Positions 57,861-64,000 of a stretch of 64,000 nucleotides of DNA are shown piece after piece (the stretch's first letter is position 1; the number at the start of each line of letters is the position of its first letter). The notes under the pieces were generated by a model that was given only the letters and a program-made list of their open reading frames with translations, was not told the origin of the DNA and did not search any database. Both the position numbers and the translations under genes were made by a program. Source of the stretch: Margaritifera margaritifera (lineage: Eukaryota > Mollusca > Bivalvia > Unionida > Margaritiferidae); assembly GCA_029931535.1 (NCBI GenBank), contig JAQPZY010001037.1, forward strand, positions 496,001 through 560,000, read 5' to 3'.

Positions 57861-58060
57861 TCAAATTTAGTTTCACAACCATTTATGTCAAGCTGAAGTA
57901 CCCAAATGTATAAACATTTGCTTACCTGAAAAACGGCATGTGCTGCAATATGTGCTGCGGGACCTCTACCAACGGTGTGACTTATGCCATGACAAGCACT
58001 TTAGGGATTAAGTTTAATTGGCACCATTTAGCCAGTTTTGTGTTGTAGTGCTGTTAAACC

Positions 58061-58342
58061 TTATGATCCTGGTGATCTTGAGATTAGTTTCCAATAGTAC
58101 ATGAAACTCAGCAGTACAAGTCTTAGACATCCGAGGGATAGGTCCTTTAAGGAACTTTGATTTCCTGAACCACATAATGTTAGTAGTCTATCAGATAAAG
58201 CATTGCATTTCATGTTGGGGGAGTTATCATTTTTAACAATATGTTTCAAATAATGTCCTTCATTTTCAGCAGGATGAAAACTGTAATTTGATTGGTGAAT
58301 CCTAAGGTCAACAGAACATGACCTCATGATGGTGCCTGTCAA
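58061..58342 (-). CDS. uncertain 93-residue ORF
   Basis: Open minus-strand frame preceded by tttgacag (possible acceptor). It contains SNYSFHPAENEGHYLKHIVK and LSDRLLTLCGSGNQSSLKDL. It has protein-like composition but no family match. It may be an exon, or part of the transposon that supplied the adjacent piggyBac relic. Confidence 0.22.
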   Translation of the reverse strand: MTGTIMRSCSVDLRIHQSNYSFHPAENEGHYLKHIVKNDNSPNMKCNALSDRLLTLCGSGNQSSLKDLSLGCLRLVLLSFMYYWKLISRSPGS

Positions 58343-59129
58343 ATCTACTTATTGATAAGCTGATTTTGATTTTAGTCCGATTGATCATACAATATAATAT
58401 GGCATGAATATAGTTATAAGTTTGAGTCAGTCTTTCTCATTACAACATGCATCCGGATATAAGGCATTACTGCTATTGACCCCATTTCCACAATGAAGCC
58501 ATTGTATTTGAATTAGTTATTCAAATTCATTACAATATGGGTTGAAATAAAACAACTTAAAGCTTAATATTATATCTTTATTTCCTTCCTACAACATTAT
58601 TATTTGACAAAATTTGCTCATTCCTGCTAGACTTTGATTCTGTACTTAATGCAGTCAATGGTTATTGACCTCAGCAACCATGTGGTAATGAATGAGAGTT
58701 GTATTATTGACATTTGAATTTCTATCTATAGATATACATGTGGTTGATACACCCAACAGCTGAACTGGTTTCAGATTGTGATGTAGCACCTTATGATGCT
58801 TGTGGTACTAAATGTAAGTAGTTTTCTGAAATGGACAGAAATTAGTTGATTAACTTTGATGCTTCCGTGGTTGATTGACTATTTGCAGAGTGTAGTTGTT
58901 GAGGATTTTTGCATTTTGTGCCAATATTGCTTCATCCTCTTCCCTCCACTACCATTATTGCTGTTCCCATCAATCAGTTTGTCTGATAGCAGTGAGAATA
59001 GTCAGTGAATCAAAATAGCCACCAAGCTTGGCTGTCAAATAAGATTAATATTTTGACCAATTAACGTTCCTTATAACTGTACCATATTTTAGCTCTAAAA
59101 GTGTTATATTAATATGGTCAAATCAGAGA
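58343..59129. other. non-coding stretch
   Basis: No gene or repeat recognised. Confidence 0.3.
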
Positions 59130-60370
59130 TCTGAATAATGCGAGTCCCAAAATATGTCCATACCAGAACTCTGAATAGCAAGTTTCTGCCAGAGTTTTGA
59201 ATAGTTAAGAGTCCTGCAGTATGTTCATACCAGAGCTCTGAATAGCAAATTCCTACCAGAGGTCTGAATTGTTAAGAGTCCTGCAGTATGTTCATATCAG
59301 AGAAGTAGGTCGTGATGGCTCAGTGGTTAGTGTACTGGACTTGTGACAGAAAGGATGCAGGATGGAACCCAACCATCAGATCAGTCTATTTTGACTACCA
59401 TGGTGTGTCCTTGGGCAATGAATTTAACTCCAGTTGCCTCAGACCTAAATAAACTACTTGCATTGCTGCATGTAAAACACCAAGCCAAACCAAATCAAAT
59501 TAGCACTTTGAATGGTGTGAGTTTACCAATATTTCCAACAAGTGCTCTGAATAATATTGCATAGATCCACATTAAGTCCATACCAGCTAGAGCTCTAGAG
59601 CTTTGAATAGTGAGACTTACAATATATTCAGAGAGCTCTGAATATAGGTGTTCAGATTCCCACAATATGTTCATACTAGAGCTCTGAATAGTGAGAGTCC
59701 TTCAATATGTCCATATGAGAGCTAAAAAATTGTGAGTCCTGCAATAGTCTATACCAGAGCACTGAATAGTGCAAGTCCCACATCATGCATCCATTGTGGC
59801 TAGATGCACTATGTTTGTACCAGAGCTCTGAATAGCGAGAGCTCCACATTACATTTACGCACCAGAACTCTGAATAGTGGGAGTCCCACGATACATCTTT
59901 TCCAGAGCTATGAATTGTGAGATAATGCATCTTTATCGAACTCTGAATAGTGAGTCTTGCAATGCATCTACATGTACATGCATAGCAATGCTTAGGATGT
60001 AGGTCCTAGAAAAGTCCCACAATATGTTCATACCAGAGCTCTGAATATTGTGGGTCCTACATTATGCATCCATTCCAGTTACCTGGGCTCAAAATTAGTG
60101 AGAGCCCTGCAATATTTTTGTACCAGAACTCTGAATAGTGAGAGTTTCACAAGACAGCCTATTCAGACCTCTGAATAGTAAGTCTCAGAGTTCATTTATA
60201 CCTGAACTCAGAATAGTGTCAATCTATGCACAGTACATCTACACCAGCATTCTGAATAGTGAGTCTTGCAGGAAGTCCATACCAGAACTCAGAATATAGG
60301 TCCTGGAATAGGCTGGCATTATATCCATACTAGAGCTCAGAATAGTGACAGTCCTACAATAGTCCAATTT
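59130..60370. repeat. degenerate array of about 55-60-bp units
   Basis: About twenty diverged copies of taccagagctctgaatagtg followed by agagtcctgcaatatgttca. Predicted ORFs here are artefacts. Confidence 0.88.
59305..59500 (+). mobile_element. tRNA-derived SINE inside the 59-60-kb array
   Basis: A box gtgatggctcagtggttagt, B box ggatggaaccca, a core with gtgtccttgggcaatgaatt, and the tail gtaaaacaccaagccaaacc. It interrupts the tandem array; its 3' end recurs at 47311-47382. Confidence 0.85.
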
Positions 60371-61020
60371 TAATTTTGAGAGAGCTTTCAGTATATCTGC
60401 CATGCAGGGCAAGTACAGTAGGTAAACATTGTTACTGCAGCCATTTTTTAAAATACCAATAAAATAGAATTTCTTCTTTAAGTGTAACACGATTGATGTC
60501 AAGATAAAGTGTACAATGGCAGCGTTATAAAACAGTACATAACAGCTACTGTCAGATTAACTAAATAATTGATTAAAAATAAGTTGGTTGATGTGCACAT
60601 AAATGCCCAAGGGATGGGTGCTTATTGTTGCAAATGTACTGAGTCTAACTGTCAATTACAAAATATTGACAGTGAAGAATGATTTATAATGAATTGAGCA
60701 GAGTAACAAATCCCTATACATTTAATTTGCACTATAATGTTAGATCATTCCATGGTAGCTCAGTTTCATGTCTCAATCAATTGTAAAGGACAGTTATAAT
60801 CACTGCAACTTAACATTTGATTTATTTAGGTCACAATGATTTATCAGTTGATGTTTTGTACATAAAATACAGAATAGTTGTTTCTCAATCAGTCAGTCCA
60901 TCAGGTCTTTGTTTTACATCAAGGATATTTTGTCATGCACTATTGGTCACATACATGAACAGTGTGTATGTTGCAGGGGTCCAAGTAACAGAATTTTCTA
61001 TTGGCCTGCAGGCCAGCTTA
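60371..61020. other. non-coding stretch
   Basis: No gene recognised. Overlapping plus-strand frames at 60817-61216 span a dispersed repeat and are not called. Confidence 0.3.
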
Positions 61021-61168
61021 CATGGAAATCAACTGGCACTGCAGAAAATCAAAAGACCCTCCCAATCAAATTAAAAATAATTTTCAGAAAATGTTATTGG
61101 TCCCACTGGCCTGTAGCTGTCAGTATTATCTGGCCTACCTCAAAACCCGCAGGCCATGGAATGGCGGG
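61021..61168. repeat. dispersed repeat, compact copy
   Basis: Matches the two outer parts of 4399-5163 without the 650-base middle. Confidence 0.6.
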
Positions 61169-63317
61169 CCAGCAGCTAAATTGATCCCAGGTGTTGGTGC
61201 CTTATGGTGGGAGTAACAGTCTCTTCCCCTCAAAAGTAGGTCACTCTGATGTATATTTCATGCTGTTCTGACTTGGGCTAAGTTTTGCATTATTTAGGTC
61301 AGTTTCTTGTGCGTTGTTAGCTGCAGTTATACAGCATTTGAATGAATGCCTCTTTCTGAGAAAAATAACCTTCCATTAAAAGTATGTCAGTGTGACCTTT
61401 ATTCCAAATTTATTTCATTGACTTCGGTTACGTTTTTCATCCTAGTCGTTTTTCAGACTGACTGCACTGTAGGCTGTTAGATCTTGCGACTATTGATGCC
61501 AATGTATTTTGAACAGATGAATAAAAGACTCTCCTTTTGTTATTCAGGGAGGGGGCATTCCTGTTTTATGAACATGTTCTAGTATCAAAATACAAAATGG
61601 CAAATAAATGTACAATATAACACCAGTCACTCATGTTCATGCGCTTATGTAAATGGACAAAGGAACAGCTCATGTGGTAATGGAATTGATCTGTGTGTAA
61701 CAGCTTGTTATATCAAATAATATTACAGCTTCCAGATCTAAAATTGATATTCCTGGATCCCCAAAATCCAGCAATCAGTAGTGAAGAGGAAGATTTGTAA
61801 TTTGGGCATATTATTTGGGAGATTTACTTGTCTTTCAAGCATCTCCTGCTAATGCTGAAATCCACATTAATAGCAAACATATTACTGTATTTATCTTACA
61901 ATATGTCCATTCTTGAATGTAAATCCATCCCCCTATTTTTAGAAATATTTTTGAATTAAATCTTACTGTCAATAAGTGAGCCCCCCCCCCCCCCACACAC
62001 ACACTTTTTGACAAATGTAATAGGCTGGTCCCCTAGTTTTACCATGGGAATAATACTGTAATAGACACTAAATATATATAATTTGAACTTGTCTTATAAG
62101 GTAAGCATCTATATCTATGCAGATCATTTTTTCAGTCAAAAATAGTTTGAAATTGAGTAATTCAGGAACTAGTTATCCTCACATTTTGAAAGAAGCACAG
62201 GGATGTCATCATGCAGACTACAGTCTTTTTGTAACATGTCTTTGTGTAACATACATTGTACATACATACATTTGTATATGTGTAATGCCTTTGAACTCAT
62301 CTTTCACTGTTAAGCTAGGGTCAATGAAACTTGGTCAATGATAGTTCTATGAGTGTAAATTGTGTCCACACTTTTGAAATTTCAATGATATCCTAAGGGG
62401 TGGGGCTAGGAGGTAGGTGTAAATTACATAAATTTGAGAGAACTCCATATCTGACACTTGAGAATTGGCATATGCAATCAGTGACCCAGGTGTCAGGACA
62501 AGTCAGACTGGGACCCCTGGGTGATGCCTTAGGGTCTTTCCCAAACCACAAAAACTTAGCTCCAGGATCATGACATAAAAACTGTCAAGATCCCCAGTCC
62601 GTTACTACATATACACTTTGGATAAAAAGACAGATTTATACATGCAGCTGACATTGACTGCAGGGTCCATCCCTACCCCCAGGGACTTGGCCCTTTGTTC
62701 ATATTTGAAATTATTGAAACCCCCTCCGTAACCACATGTAATGGGCATGAAAAGACAAATTTTTAGATGCAACTGACACTGGTCCATCCTTAACTGCCGT
62801 ATAACCATTTACACTGTAGATACTTGCAGGGCATGGAGAAACATATGCATATACCCAACTGACATTTGCCCTTGGTATAGTACTTACCCACAGAAACCTA
62901 CGCAAGTCAAGAGGCTTTAACTTTGATGTAGATGTCAAAATGGTTGAACATGGGGATAAGTGTTTCACAAAGACACAATTCTGATTTGAAGTTGTGAAAA
63001 AGAACTTTCTTAAATTCAAATGCTAAATGTAAACTTCTTTCTTCATAATGTAATGCAAAGATGTTCCAGTACAAACTCTAGTAAAAGAATACATTTTAAG
63101 AAAGGAAAATGCTGGCTGAACACTGAGGCCTCCAGAAATACTTAACATTGTCTGTATTGTGCCCTCTAAACTTTCATATACCATCATCTGATGAAATGAT
63201 AATTATTATGTATGTACTTTTTTTATATAATATGAGAGGTCATGTTCGTATGTCCATGGTGTCGGTTCATCTGTCTGTTCCTTTGTTCACCTTTCCATAT
63301 GTCACTGTTTTCCTTGT
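61169..63317. other. non-coding stretch
   Basis: Contains a poly-C/(CA) run at 61979-62005 (gagcccccccccc...cacacacac). No gene recognised; the short frames on the minus strand at 62605-63019 lack splice support. Confidence 0.3.
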
Positions 63318-64000
63318 TAACTGAACTTCAGCTAAACTGAAGTAGGGAGTGATGATCATATTTGATATGATGTTTCACTACACTGAATTAGGGGGTCATG
63401 ATCATATTTGATATGATGTTTCACTACACGTAAGTAGGGGGTGATGATCATATTTTTTTATGATGTTTCACTACGCTGAAGTAGGGAGTGATATCATATT
63501 TGATATGACGTTTCACTACACTGAAGTAGGGGGTGATGATCATATTTGATATAATGTTTCACTACACTGAAGTAGGGAGTGATATCATATTTGATATGAT
63601 GTTTCACTACACTGAAGTAGGGAGTGATGATCATATTTGATATGATGTTTCACTACACTGAAGTTGGGAGTGATGATCATATTTGATATGATGTTTCACT
63701 ACACTGAAGTAGGGGGTGATGATCATATTTGATATAATGTTTCACTACACTGAAGTAGGGGTGATGATCATATTTGATATAATGTTTCACTACACTGAAG
63801 TAGGGAGTGCTGATCATATTTGATATGATGTTTCACTACACTGAAGTAGGGAGTGATATCATATTTGATATGTTTCACTACACTGAAGTAGGGGGTGATG
63901 ATCATATTTGATATAATGTTTCACTACACTGAAGTATGGAGAGATGATCATATTTGATATGATGTTTAACTAGCATGAGTAGGGAGTAATGATCATATTT
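63318..64000. repeat. 46-bp minisatellite running off the window
   Basis: About 14 copies of gatgatcatatttgatatga..tgtttcactacactgaagta with small indels. The array is cut by the window end, so its true length is unknown. Confidence 0.95.

Overview
The window is eukaryotic, AT-rich and dominated by repeats. It is most likely from a bivalve mollusc. This is an inference from an intronless TRIM-type gene with a beta-propeller tail, several tRNA-derived SINEs ending in short A/C-rich tails, Gypsy, DIRS, LINE and piggyBac remnants, many minisatellites and the recurrent tacatgta motif. No species can be named from the sequence alone.

Layout. 1-3.3 kb: one intact gene on the minus strand, a 701-residue RING/B-box/coiled-coil/beta-propeller (TRIM-like) protein. 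3.3-8 kb: intergenic, with a minisatellite and two foldbacks. 8-10.3 kb: a very AT-rich cluster of short, decayed coiled-coil ORFs ending in a 48-bp (16-codon) tandem repeat. 11.7-13.6 kb: a decayed Jockey/CR1-type LINE on the minus strand. 15.4-16.0 kb: a possible two-exon 98-residue gene. 17-22 kb: minisatellites and MITEs. 22.2-35.7 kb: a segment present three times. Its first copy was invaded by a TA-flanked DNA transposon, which was then invaded by a nearly intact 6.7-kb Gypsy LTR retrotransposon.

The Gypsy element is the most striking object. It has 782-bp LTRs with one difference noted by eye, a 4-bp AAAT target-site duplication, a tRNA-Pro-like primer site and a polypurine tract. Its pol domain order is protease - integrase - reverse transcriptase - RNase H. 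That is the copia-like order, which among Ty3/Gypsy elements is known from the Gmr1 group.

31-44 kb and 55.9 kb: a family of unusual double-hairpin MITEs that share terminal repeats with the DNA transposon. 34-48 kb: SINEs, minisatellites (29, 35, 36, 89 and 160 bp units) and a few isolated candidate exons of unidentified genes. 48.5-56.4 kb: a candidate three-exon minus-strand gene for a 69-residue protein with matching splice phases. Its first intron holds a degraded DIRS-type (tyrosine-recombinase) retrotransposon with long inverted ends. 57.2-57.9 kb: a piggyBac transposase relic. 59-60.4 kb and 63.3-64 kb: further tandem repeats, the last running off the window.

Only the TRIM gene and the Gypsy ORFs are strong protein calls. 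The other host-gene calls are single exons or short models judged by open frame, splice signals and phase, and are scored accordingly.
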